7,587 nt of DNA, taken from positions 1 through 7,587 of the forward strand of contig CAMYJY010000093.1 of NCBI GenBank assembly GCA_947258835.1, in the 5' to 3' direction. Both the position numbers and the translations under genes were made by a program. Position 1 is the stretch's first letter, and each line of letters begins with the position of its first letter. The notes below the pieces were generated by a model. It did not search any database. It was not told the origin of the DNA and worked only from the letters and a program-made list of their open reading frames with translations. The DNA is from an uncultured Pirellulales bacterium. Lineage in GTDB: Bacteria; Planctomycetota; Planctomycetia; Pirellulales; Lacipirellulaceae. Of this stretch, positions 1 to 7,587 are shown in pieces.

Positions 1-388
1 ATTCGTTGTTTCCGTTGTTTCGTCGTGGTTCAAAATTTTCTGCTACTCGCCAACAACTTTCGTGCCGAACGGGATTGGGGCGAGCCAGCAGTGGCACCCT
101 AGGTCAAGTCTGAACGGGGGGTGGTTGGCGGCTACGCCGCGCTGGGCCCTTCGGGATGATCCTAAAGTGCTTTCGCAGCTAGCAGGCCCCGCGGCTGGTC
201 CGGGGGAAATTTACGAGCCCGTTCCTGCCCGGATCCCCTCGACTCCGACGACTGCTCTTGACGCTTTTCTGCGGGATTAGTAATTAACCACCTCCGATCT
301 CGGGGCGAGGTGTGGCCAGCAGGCCCCCTTTCCATCAAGCAAGTCATTGATTTCCCGTATGGCTGTTATAAGTCGGTAGAAGCAATCC
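1..388. other. Left-edge region without a convincing gene
   Basis: I see no gene here that I can support. One forward frame is open from base 2 to a TAG at 278-280. Its translation is rich in Pro, Ala, Arg and Ser, has no recognisable motif, and its only start in range is a GTG at 62 without a clear ribosome-binding site, so I read it as chance. The first ~33 bases are a low-complexity run in which GTTGTTTC occurs twice (5-12 and 14-21). The 10-mer AGCAGGCCCC occurs at 181-190 and again at 318-327. The stretch just before the secretin start (about 340-388) is the only AT-richer part and is where a promoter would be expected, but no well-spaced -35/-10 pair is evident. Confidence 0.5.
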
Positions 389-3300
389 ATGTATAGCACC
401 ACCATTGATAGCCCCCTGAGGTCCATCGGCCCGCATCTCGGCCTACGGCCGAAATACATGCCCGCCAGGACCATTCTGCCCAGCCACGCCAACATCAAAC
501 GCTCAGCACATCATTTTTTGCTGCAGGCTTTGTTGGCCACTATGGCACTGTTGACGGGTTGGGGAGCGACTCCAGCGAGGGCCACGGAAACGCCGACAAC
601 CCAGCACACACAGCCACACCCGCTCGGCCGGGCAGAGGTGGACCAGCTACTGCAAAAAGCACGCACGGCCCTGCTGGCCGGCAAGCTCGAATTGGCGGAA
701 AAACTGTTGACCACGGCCGAAAACGCCAAAGTCCGCTATCCGGTCCTGCATTTTGGTGACACGCCCGCACGTTTCCGCCAGGATTTGAAAAAATCCAAGG
801 CAACGCGTGCCGCACAACGTCCCCCCGGCAAACAAGGCGTCGACCCGAGCGCGAACGACGAAACCCACCCCCAGCTGGAACGGGAGACCGCCGACCACAG
901 CGAGCTACCACTCGAAAGCAAATTGACCGCTACCATACGGGGCTCGCAGCAGGGGCAGGATCGAGCAGCTTCTCCGCCAGTGCTGCCCATCGATCTCGCC
1001 GCGCCTCAAAAACCACGAAATTCCGTCGCGTCCCAGCACCAGCCAGCCACTTCCCACAAGACCCAGTCGTCCGGGCTCCTCGCCGGCCAGTCTACGAAGA
1101 ATCCGTTTCATACCCCCGCCGCGACAGACAGCCAACTCTCCCCGGTCGAACCCCAGCCACAGCCGGCCAGCGCAAGCTCAAGCTCAAAAAAACCTGCACC
1201 CGGTTTGCAGCGTCTCCCGACCGTAGCGGGCGACACCCAAGTCGCCAAGTACCAAATCCAAGTCCAGCCGGCTGGCGCCCAGCTGCCGCAGTCCGTGACT
1301 CCTGCCGCCCAGCAGGCTAATTTGGAATTGGACTTACCCACCCGCCTGCGAAAACCTCGCGCTGCCGCCGACGTGACGCCAGCGAGTGCTCGTCAAGACG
1401 CAACTTCACCCACCGCCAGTGACACGCTGTTGCGTGCCGCGCGTGCGGAACAAACCGTGATCGCCCGCCAGCTATCCGCCGAAATTGGCAAACGACAATC
1501 CGAAGCCTCGCGACTACGGAAAACGGATCCCCAGCAGGCCCTCCAACTGCTCCAGGAGACAAAGCAGCTGGTGGAGGACGCGACCTTGGATCAGGGGATG
1601 AAGTCACAACTCAACCGTCGCGTTGACCTCAGCATCGCGGAAACGGAGAAATACATCCAGGACAATCGGGCGGAACTCGAGCTGGCGGCCGCGAACCAGG
1701 AGGTGCTGGACGATATCGATCGCCAACGGGAAGTCCGCCTGCAAGTACAGCAGCGGCTGGCGGAGTTGGTGGATCAATACAACACCCTGCGCGACGAGCA
1801 GCGCTACGCCCAGATGGAAGTGGTGGCCAAACGGGCCTACGACATGGCTCCCAACGATTTGGTGGCCCAGCAAATTTGGGAGAATGCCAAATTCCTGCGT
1901 CGCACCATGCTCAATCGCGAAATTGATGACCTGACCGACGAAGGCGTGATGCGGGTGATTCAGGATATCCGTAAAACGGGTGGACAGGCCTTGGTGGATT
2001 CCACCTCCCCCATGACCTTTGGGCCGGAGTGGGATGACCTGGTGAAAAACCGCACCGGCAGCGATCAGCGGCTCCGCCAAACAGAAGCCGAACTGGAAAT
2101 CAAACGCAAACTCCGCACGAAAGTGCTGCCCCGCTATACCAACATGCCGCTGACGGAGGTGATGGACGCGCTCTCGGAACTTTCGGGAATTAACATCCAC
2201 CTGGATCCACGGGGATTGAGTCAGGAAGGGGTCCGCAGCGACGAGCAGATTTCGCTGAGCTTCCCGCGCGAGATTTCCTTGGAGAGCGCCCTCACGCTGA
2301 TCCTGGAACCGCTGCATCTGACGTATGTCGTCAAAAATGAGGTGCTGAAAGTCACCAGCGAGCAGATTCGCGATGGCGAACTGGTCACGTTGGCCTACAA
2401 CGTGGCGGATTTGGTGATTCCCATTCCCAATTTTGTGCCCAGTTCCAATATGGGCCTGGCAGGTCTGCTGGAGGATGCCTATCAGGCCTCACCGGTGGGC
2501 ATGGGCGTGCATGGTCAAGATGGCCCCATGGTCGTGGTGGCCGGCCAGCAAACCGAGCAACCTGCCGGGTTGGCGGGTGTCAATGTGATGCCGCAACAGT
2601 TGGGGGGAGGTGCCAACAGCTCGATCCCCTTGGGAGGAATGGCGAGCGCCTCGGGAGGCGCTGCCAATGCCGACTTCGATTCGCTGATTGATCTGATTGT
2701 TTCCACCGTGGAACACGAAAGCTGGATGGAAAACGGCACGGGTGAAGGCGAGATCCAACCCTTCCCCACGAACCTGAGCTTGGTGATTAGCCAAACGCAA
2801 AGCGTGCACGAACAAATTGCCGATCTGCTGGAACAGCTCAGACGCCTGCAGGATTTGCAGGTGACCATTGAAGTACGCTTCATTCAACTCCGAGATAACT
2901 TCTTTGAACGCATTGGCATCGATTTTGATTTTAATATCGAAGACGGCAGCGGCATCACCGATCTCAATCAACAGGGAGCAACTTTTGAGCCCAAGCGGCG
3001 GAGCGCCACCTTGGGCATCAATGCGAACCCGTCGCTGGGGCAATCGCTGGGGACTTTCTCCGTCGATCTGGACGTCCCCATCCGTCAGGACAGTTTCGGT
3101 TTAACCACGCCCCAATTTGGCGGCGGTGGCGGTGGTGTACCTCCTGTTGTCGGTCAGTTTGGCTTTGCCATTTTAAGCGACATCGAAGCCTTTTTCCTGA
3201 TTGAGGCCTCCCAGGGGGATTCCCGCTCCAACGTGCTCCAGGCCCCGAAGGTCACCCTGTTCAACGGCCAGCAGGCCACGATTATTGATGCTGCCCAGGT

Positions 3301-3859
3301 CCCCTTTGTGGTCAGTGTCGTTCCCGTCGTGGGCGAGTTTGCGGCAGCGCAGCAACCGATTATTGTGGTGCTCTCCGAGGGCACGATGATGACCGTGCAG
3401 GCGGTCGTGTCCGACGACCGCCGCTATGTCCGGATGACCTTGGTACCGTTCTTCAGTCAGATCGGTGAAGTACGCACCTTTACGTTCGATGGATCAGAGA
3501 CGACGACGACCTCCACGGACACCACCGATCAAGACGACGACGGAAACAACGAGAGCAACGGTCAAAACACGACAGTCGCCCGCAGCGGCACCACCGTCCA
3601 GCTGCCCACCTTTGAAGTGATTTCGGTGAATACCACCGTCAGCGTACCCGATGGTGGCACGGTCCTCTTGGGCGGCATCAAACGATTGCAAGAGGGACGC
3701 AACGAGGCCGGTGTGCCCTTGCTCAGCAAAATCCCCTATGTCGATCGTCTCTTCCGCAATGTGGGTATCGGTCGTGAAACCGACAGTTTGATGATGATGG
3801 TCACCCCCCACATCATCATCCAAGAAGAAGAGGAAGAACGGCGCGGAATCGGCCCCTGA
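389..3859 (+). CDS. Secretin (GspD/PilQ superfamily outer-membrane channel) with long coiled-coil N-terminal half
   Basis: Secretins form multimeric gated channels in the outer membrane for type II/III secretion or type IV pili. The 1156-residue protein ends in a clear secretin domain. NVLQAPKVTLFNGQQA lies at about 948-963 and the signature VPDGGTVLLGG at 1086-1096, followed by GVPLLSKIPYVDRLFRNVG and a VTPHIII strand near the C terminus. Upstream are a short STN/N0-like domain (about 575-662, from VLPRYTNMPLTEVMDALSEL), a YNVADLV linker (about 670), a Gly-rich stretch (about 700-762) and one N-ring-like domain (about 763-832, TNLSLVISQTQSVHEQI). Residues 345-575 are Gln/Glu/Arg-rich and look coiled-coil. 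Residues 136-344 are a Pro/Gln/Ser-rich linker. Residues 78-135 form a small helical domain of a kind I associate with planctomycetes. A signal peptide ends at about Ala65 (TPARA). ATG 389 gives a long n-region; ATG 458 (Met24) is a plausible alternative. No secretion partners are nearby, so the system it serves is unknown. It is longer than typical GspD (about 650-700 residues). Confidence 0.93.
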   Translation: MYSTTIDSPLRSIGPHLGLRPKYMPARTILPSHANIKRSAHHFLLQALLATMALLTGWGATPARATETPTTQHTQPHPLGRAEVDQLLQKARTALLAGKLELAEKLLTTAENAKVRYPVLHFGDTPARFRQDLKKSKATRAAQRPPGKQGVDPSANDETHPQLERETADHSELPLESKLTATIRGSQQGQDRAASPPVLPIDLAAPQKPRNSVASQHQPATSHKTQSSGLLAGQSTKNPFHTPAATDSQLSPVEPQPQPASASSSSKKPAPGLQRLPTVAGDTQVAKYQIQVQPAGAQLPQSVTPAAQQANLELDLPTRLRKPRAAADVTPASARQDATSPTASDTLLRAARAEQTVIARQLSAEIGKRQSEASRLRKTDPQQALQLLQETKQLVEDATLDQGMKSQLNRRVDLSIAETEKYIQDNRAELELAAANQEVLDDIDRQREVRLQVQQRLAELVDQYNTLRDEQRYAQMEVVAKRAYDMAPNDLVAQQIWENAKFLRRTMLNREIDDLTDEGVMRVIQDIRKTGGQALVDSTSPMTFGPEWDDLVKNRTGSDQRLRQTEAELEIKRKLRTKVLPRYTNMPLTEVMDALSELSGINIHLDPRGLSQEGVRSDEQISLSFPREISLESALTLILEPLHLTYVVKNEVLKVTSEQIRDGELVTLAYNVADLVIPIPNFVPSSNMGLAGLLEDAYQASPVGMGVHGQDGPMVVVAGQQTEQPAGLAGVNVMPQQLGGGANSSIPLGGMASASGGAANADFDSLIDLIVSTVEHESWMENGTGEGEIQPFPTNLSLVISQTQSVHEQIADLLEQLRRLQDLQVTIEVRFIQLRDNFFERIGIDFDFNIEDGSGITDLNQQGATFEPKRRSATLGINANPSLGQSLGTFSVDLDVPIRQDSFGLTTPQFGGGGGGVPPVVGQFGFAILSDIEAFFLIEASQGDSRSNVLQAPKVTLFNGQQATIIDAAQVPFVVSVVPVVGEFAAAQQPIIVVLSEGTMMTVQAVVSDDRRYVRMTLVPFFSQIGEVRTFTFDGSETTTTSTDTTDQDDDGNNESNGQNTTVARSGTTVQLPTFEVISVNTTVSVPDGGTVLLGGIKRLQEGRNEAGVPLLSKIPYVDRLFRNVGIGRETDSLMMMVTPHIIIQEEEEERRGIGP

Positions 3860-4192
3860 TCACGGGTGGCTGAGAGCCGACTTGAGGGTGGCCGATAGTA
3901 GCATCACCCCGGGTGGCACCCAACGCTGGTAACGATTTCAGTGGCAGTATTAGGGGGTTCCAGTCATTCCCGCGCAGGCGGGAATCCAGGCACTCGGAAA
4001 GGTTCTCGTGCTTCATGGATTCCCGCCTGCGCGGGAATGACGGTAAGTGGCACCGGCACTTGTTGGATTGATGACTTGGTAATCGCCCGGCCTTGATCAC
4101 GGGACCCTGGAATGGGTGGCCAGCATGGTGTAGGGTGGCAGTTTTGTACCCTCTATCGCCATTGCTGCCCCCAGACCCGAAGAACTCGATCC
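3860..4192. other. Intergenic region between secretin and phosphohexomutase genes
   Basis: There is no supported gene in this gap. It holds the inverted repeat described separately. Around it, GGGTGG occurs several times and the 10-mer TGATCACGGG occurs twice (3857-3866, starting at the secretin stop codon, and 4094-4103). The mutase reading frame is open back to an ATG at 4112, but that 27-residue extension is Cys/Arg/His-rich and does not resemble the family N terminus, so the promoter and leader of the mutase gene probably lie here. I see no clear -35/-10 pair. Confidence 0.55.
3963..4041. repeat. Perfect 26-bp inverted repeat built from a dRS3-like palindrome; possible bidirectional terminator
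   Basis: The arms 3963-3988 and 4016-4041 are exact reverse complements over 26 bp, separated by 27 bases. Each arm contains ATTCCCGCGCAGGCGGGAAT, itself a hairpin (TTCCCGC, loop GCAG, GCGGGAA). Transcribed RNA could therefore fold either as one long hairpin or as two small ones. The central 27 bases hold a further short pairing (GCAC at 3990-3993 with GTGC at 4009-4012). The core fits the pattern ATTCCC-N8-GGGAAT that I recall for the neisserial dRS3 element. The long stem after the secretin stop could end transcription, but no T-run follows, so a terminator role is only inferred. The same core recurs in the tandem array at the right edge. Confidence 0.9.
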
Positions 4193-5992
4193 ATGCCCTA
4201 CGATGCTGAATTGGCCCAGGCCCAAGCGGCCGCCGAGGCCGACAAAATTACCCCCTCCGCCTGGGAAAATTTACGAATCTGGCTGACCGAACCGCGGTAT
4301 GCCGCCTACGCGCCGCAGGTGGCCGAGCAGATTGCCGCCGGCCAGTGGTCGGCCTTGGACGATGCCTTTTGGACCATCATTCCCTTCGGCACCGGTGGCC
4401 GTCGTGGCCGGATGTATCCTTTCGGCAGCAACACCATCAACGACCGCACAATTGGCGAGAGTGCCCAGGGCTTGGCCACTTACGTAAAAAAGTCGGCCCC
4501 TCCCAAAACGCGGCTGTCGTGCGCCATTGCCTACGATACCCGCCATCGCTCGGAACATTTTGCGCGCCTGTGCGCGGAAGTGATGGTGGCGACCGGTTTC
4601 CAGGTGTTTTTCTTGCAGGGCCACCGGAGTACGCCCGAACTGTCATTTGCCGTCCGGCAAAAAAATTGCAGCTGTGGACTGATGGTCACCGCCAGCCACA
4701 ACCCCCCCAGCGACAATGCGGTCAAGGCCTATTGGTCCACCGGCGGTCAGCTCTTGCCCCCCCATGACCAGGGCACCATTGACGAAGTCATGTCCGTGGA
4801 GGACATCGAGCGGTCGGATTTCGACGCCGCTGTCCAGGCCGGCCAAGTAGAAATCTGTCAGGAGGAGATTGACCAACTGTTCGTGGCCGCCGTGCTGCAA
4901 CAACAAACTCCGGGCCCGCGTGATCTGCAGGTGGTGTACTCGCCCCTGCACGGCGTGGGGGCCACGGCCGTGTGTCCCGTGTTGGCTCAAGCCGGCTTCG
5001 AGCACGTGGAGCTGTATGGCCCTCACGCGGAGCCCGATGGCGACTTTCCCAATGTGCCGGGGCACGTTTCCAACCCCGAAAATCCGGCCGTGTTTGACAA
5101 AATTGCCGAGTACGCTCAGGCCCAGGGAGCGGATGTGGTATTGGCCACCGACCCCGATTGCGATCGTATTGGCTGCTCCGCCCCGCTACAGACCGCAGGC
5201 ACCGCCCCCTGGCGAACACTTTCGGGCAATCAAATTGGTGCCTTGCTGGCGGACTACGTACTGGAAACGCGTCGAGAACGGCTGACCGCCGACCACTACC
5301 TGGTGCAGACCCTCGTCACCACGCCCCTGATTCGCCGCATTGCGGACAGCTACGGCGTGCGGACCGTGGGCGACTTGCTGGTGGGATTCAAGTGGATTGG
5401 GGGCGTGATCGACGAATATGGCCCCGACAAGTTCCTCTACGGTGCCGAAGAGTCGCATGGTTATTTGGCGGGCCAGCATGTCCGCGACAAGGATGGCGCC
5501 GTGGCGGCACTCCTACTTTGCGAGCTGGCGGCCAAATTAAAAGCGGCCGGCCAAACCCTGCACGAAAAACTAGAGGCCCTGTTTTGGCAACACGGGGTGC
5601 ATGCCGAACGGACGGTGGCGGTGCAGATGCCTGGCAGCGAAGGGATGGATCGCATGCGGGACGTGATGCAACGGTTTCGCCAGCAGCCCCCCACCGAATT
5701 GGCCGGCAGTGCCTTGCGCCAGACGCGCGATTATCTGAGCCAAACCGTCAGGCGAGGTGCGGACGCGCCCCAACCGCTCCCGGGCCCGTGCGGGGATCTG
5801 GTCATTTTAGATCTGGAGCAGGACGGCAATTACGTGGCCATCCGGCCCAGCGGCACCGAGCCCAAGATCAAGTTTTATATGTTCACCCAGGAACCGGCCG
5901 AACAGCTGGCGAGCCTGGAACGGGCCCAGGAAAAGCTAGCGAGCCGGCTGGACCAGATGGAAGCCGGTGTGCGGGCGTTTGCGGGTGTGTGA
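4193..5992 (+). CDS. Alpha-D-phosphohexomutase (phosphoglucomutase/phosphomannomutase family)
   Basis: The enzyme interconverts hexose 1-phosphate and 6-phosphate through a phosphoserine, linking glycolysis with glycogen, exopolysaccharide and lipopolysaccharide precursor synthesis in the cytoplasm. Numbered from the ATG at 4193 (599 residues), the family motifs appear in order: GTGGRRG at 66-72; the active-site loop TASHNPP with catalytic Ser168; the metal-binding loop DPDCDR at 320-325; the sugar-binding loop GAEESHG at 417-423; and the phosphate-binding loop RPSGTEPK at 551-558. VVYSPLHGVG lies between the second and third motifs. Length and motif style fit the bacterial PgcA-like phosphoglucomutases (about 580 residues) better than the ~450-residue phosphomannomutases, but substrate choice cannot be settled by reading. 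The metal loop has Cys where Ala is usual (DPDADR). The frame is open back to ATG 4112, but the family-like sequence begins after 4193. The ribosome-binding site is weak (GAAG about 12 bases upstream). Confidence 0.95.
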   Translation: MPYDAELAQAQAAAEADKITPSAWENLRIWLTEPRYAAYAPQVAEQIAAGQWSALDDAFWTIIPFGTGGRRGRMYPFGSNTINDRTIGESAQGLATYVKKSAPPKTRLSCAIAYDTRHRSEHFARLCAEVMVATGFQVFFLQGHRSTPELSFAVRQKNCSCGLMVTASHNPPSDNAVKAYWSTGGQLLPPHDQGTIDEVMSVEDIERSDFDAAVQAGQVEICQEEIDQLFVAAVLQQQTPGPRDLQVVYSPLHGVGATAVCPVLAQAGFEHVELYGPHAEPDGDFPNVPGHVSNPENPAVFDKIAEYAQAQGADVVLATDPDCDRIGCSAPLQTAGTAPWRTLSGNQIGALLADYVLETRRERLTADHYLVQTLVTTPLIRRIADSYGVRTVGDLLVGFKWIGGVIDEYGPDKFLYGAEESHGYLAGQHVRDKDGAVAALLLCELAAKLKAAGQTLHEKLEALFWQHGVHAERTVAVQMPGSEGMDRMRDVMQRFRQQPPTELAGSALRQTRDYLSQTVRRGADAPQPLPGPCGDLVILDLEQDGNYVAIRPSGTEPKIKFYMFTQEPAEQLASLERAQEKLASRLDQMEAGVRAFAGV

Positions 5993-6011
5993 CGAGAGGT
6001 TGTGTGACGAG
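5986..6011. repeat. 11-bp direct repeat at the mutase-uvrC junction, containing alternative GTG starts
   Basis: TGTGTGACGAG occurs at 5986-5996 and at 6001-6011, a 15-base spacing that keeps the uvrC frame. The first copy contains the mutase stop TGA (5990-5992) overlapped by an in-frame GTG for uvrC (5989-5991), giving a GTGA stop-start overlap. The second copy contains another in-frame GTG (6004-6006). A GAGAGG purine run at 5994-5999 sits between them, 4 bases before the second GTG and 16 before the ATG at 6016. This matters for choosing the uvrC start. Confidence 0.7.
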
Positions 6012-6015
6012 CACC

Positions 6016-7375
<1,360 letters not shown>

Positions 7376-7377
<2 letters not shown>

Positions 7378-7417
7378 TGTGAGATGTTAGATGTGAGATA
7401 TTTGATGTGAGATGTAA
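7376..7417. repeat. Three tandem copies of a 14-bp repeat overlapping the uvrC stop codon
   Basis: GATGTGAGAT begins at 7376, 7390 and 7404, each followed by four AT-rich bases (GTTA, ATTT, GTAA), giving an exact 14-bp period. The first copy starts on the second base of the uvrC stop TGA (7375-7377), and the third ends directly against the 46-bp array. It has no coding potential, and I cannot assign a function. Confidence 0.85.
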
Positions 7418-7587
7418 GGCGGGAATCCAGTGGCAGCGCAAGTGTTTCCGTCATTCCCGCGCAGGCGGGAACCCAGTGGCAGCGCAAATGTTTCCGTCAT
7501 TCCCGCGCAGGCGGGAATCCAGTGGCAGCGCAAATGTTTCCGTCATTCCCGCGCAGGCGGGAATCCAGTGGCAGCGCAAATGTTTCC
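7418..7587. repeat. 46-bp tandem repeat array with dRS3-like palindrome, running off the right edge
   Basis: GGCGGGAA starts at 7418, 7464, 7510 and 7556, an exact 46-bp period over about 3.7 copies, continuing beyond the window. Each full unit joins the palindromic core ATTCCCGCGCAGGCGGGAAT to a constant linker with CAGTGGCAGCGCAAATG and TTTCCG. Copies are almost identical; the visible differences are CAAGTG versus CAAATG in the first copy (near 7439-7444) and GAACCC versus GAATCC in the second (near 7469-7474). The first copy starts halfway through the palindrome. Near identity suggests recent expansion by slippage or unequal recombination. A linker relative (CAGTGGCAG, 3939-3947) also precedes the inverted repeat upstream of the mutase gene. 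Confidence 0.93.

Noticed and set aside
2..280. Possible 3' end of a gene running in from the left edge
   Set aside because: The frame is open to the window edge, but the first codons come from a low-complexity run and the rest shows no motif; 90-odd open codons in GC-rich DNA are not convincing.
347..372. Candidate promoter TTGATT (347-352) and TATAAG (367-372) ahead of the secretin
   Set aside because: The spacer is only 14 bases, too short for a standard sigma-70 type promoter, and planctomycete promoters are poorly described by that consensus.
1604..2317. 237-codon open frame on the minus strand opposite the secretin
   Set aside because: It lies antisense to the coiled-coil and STN-like parts of the secretin, is His/Phe/Gln-rich with no recognisable motif, and has no gene context.
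4112..4192. Upstream ATG for the phosphohexomutase
   Set aside because: The 27 added residues are rich in Cys, Arg and His, lie in intergenic-type sequence, and have no family counterpart; ATG 4193 begins a normal N terminus.
5158..6015. N-terminal extension of the uvrC frame over the mutase gene
   Set aside because: The upstream 286 codons are Arg/Pro/Gly-rich out-of-frame sequence across a well-conserved mutase; the UvrC-like sequence starts only after 6016.
7418..7587. CRISPR-like array (palindromic ~28-bp repeat with ~18-bp spacers)
   Set aside because: The intervening 18-base segments are the same in every copy, so these are simple 46-bp tandem repeats, and there is no cas gene in the window.

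Overview
The window is GC-rich and reads as a stretch of planctomycete chromosome, most likely of the Pirellulales type. This is inferred from protein style and not from a marker gene. The secretin has the long proline/glutamine-rich and coiled-coil N-terminal half that I associate with planctomycete secretins. The UvrC is a short form that I recall from the same phylum. The intergenic DNA carries short dispersed repeats. All three confident genes lie on the + strand, and there are no RNA genes, transposase genes or CRISPR arrays.

Layout: 1-388 is a gene-poor left edge with no convincing gene. 389-3859 encodes a large secreted secretin (outer-membrane channel of the type II/III secretion and type IV pilus superfamily). 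3860-4192 is intergenic and contains a perfect 26-bp inverted repeat whose arms hold the palindrome ATTCCCGCGCAGGCGGGAAT. 4193-5992 encodes an alpha-D-phosphohexomutase (phosphoglucomutase/phosphomannomutase family) with all four family motifs. 6016-7377 encodes a compact UvrC nucleotide-excision-repair nuclease. It follows the mutase by 23 bases, or overlaps it by 4 if a GTG start is used, so the two are probably co-transcribed. From 7376 to the right edge there are three copies of a 14-bp repeat and then at least 3.7 copies of a 46-bp tandem repeat. That 46-bp unit contains the same 20-bp palindrome as the inverted repeat at 3963-4041, so one repeat family sits on both sides of the mutase-uvrC pair.

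The three genes do not form a recognisable pathway: envelope export channel, sugar-phosphate interconversion and DNA repair. No other secretion-system component (ATPase, inner-membrane platform, pseudopilin) is visible, so the secretin is locally an orphan. I did not find a clearly new multi-gene system. The most unusual items are the reduced architecture of UvrC, the palindrome-based repeat family in two arrangements, and the domain organisation of the secretin.
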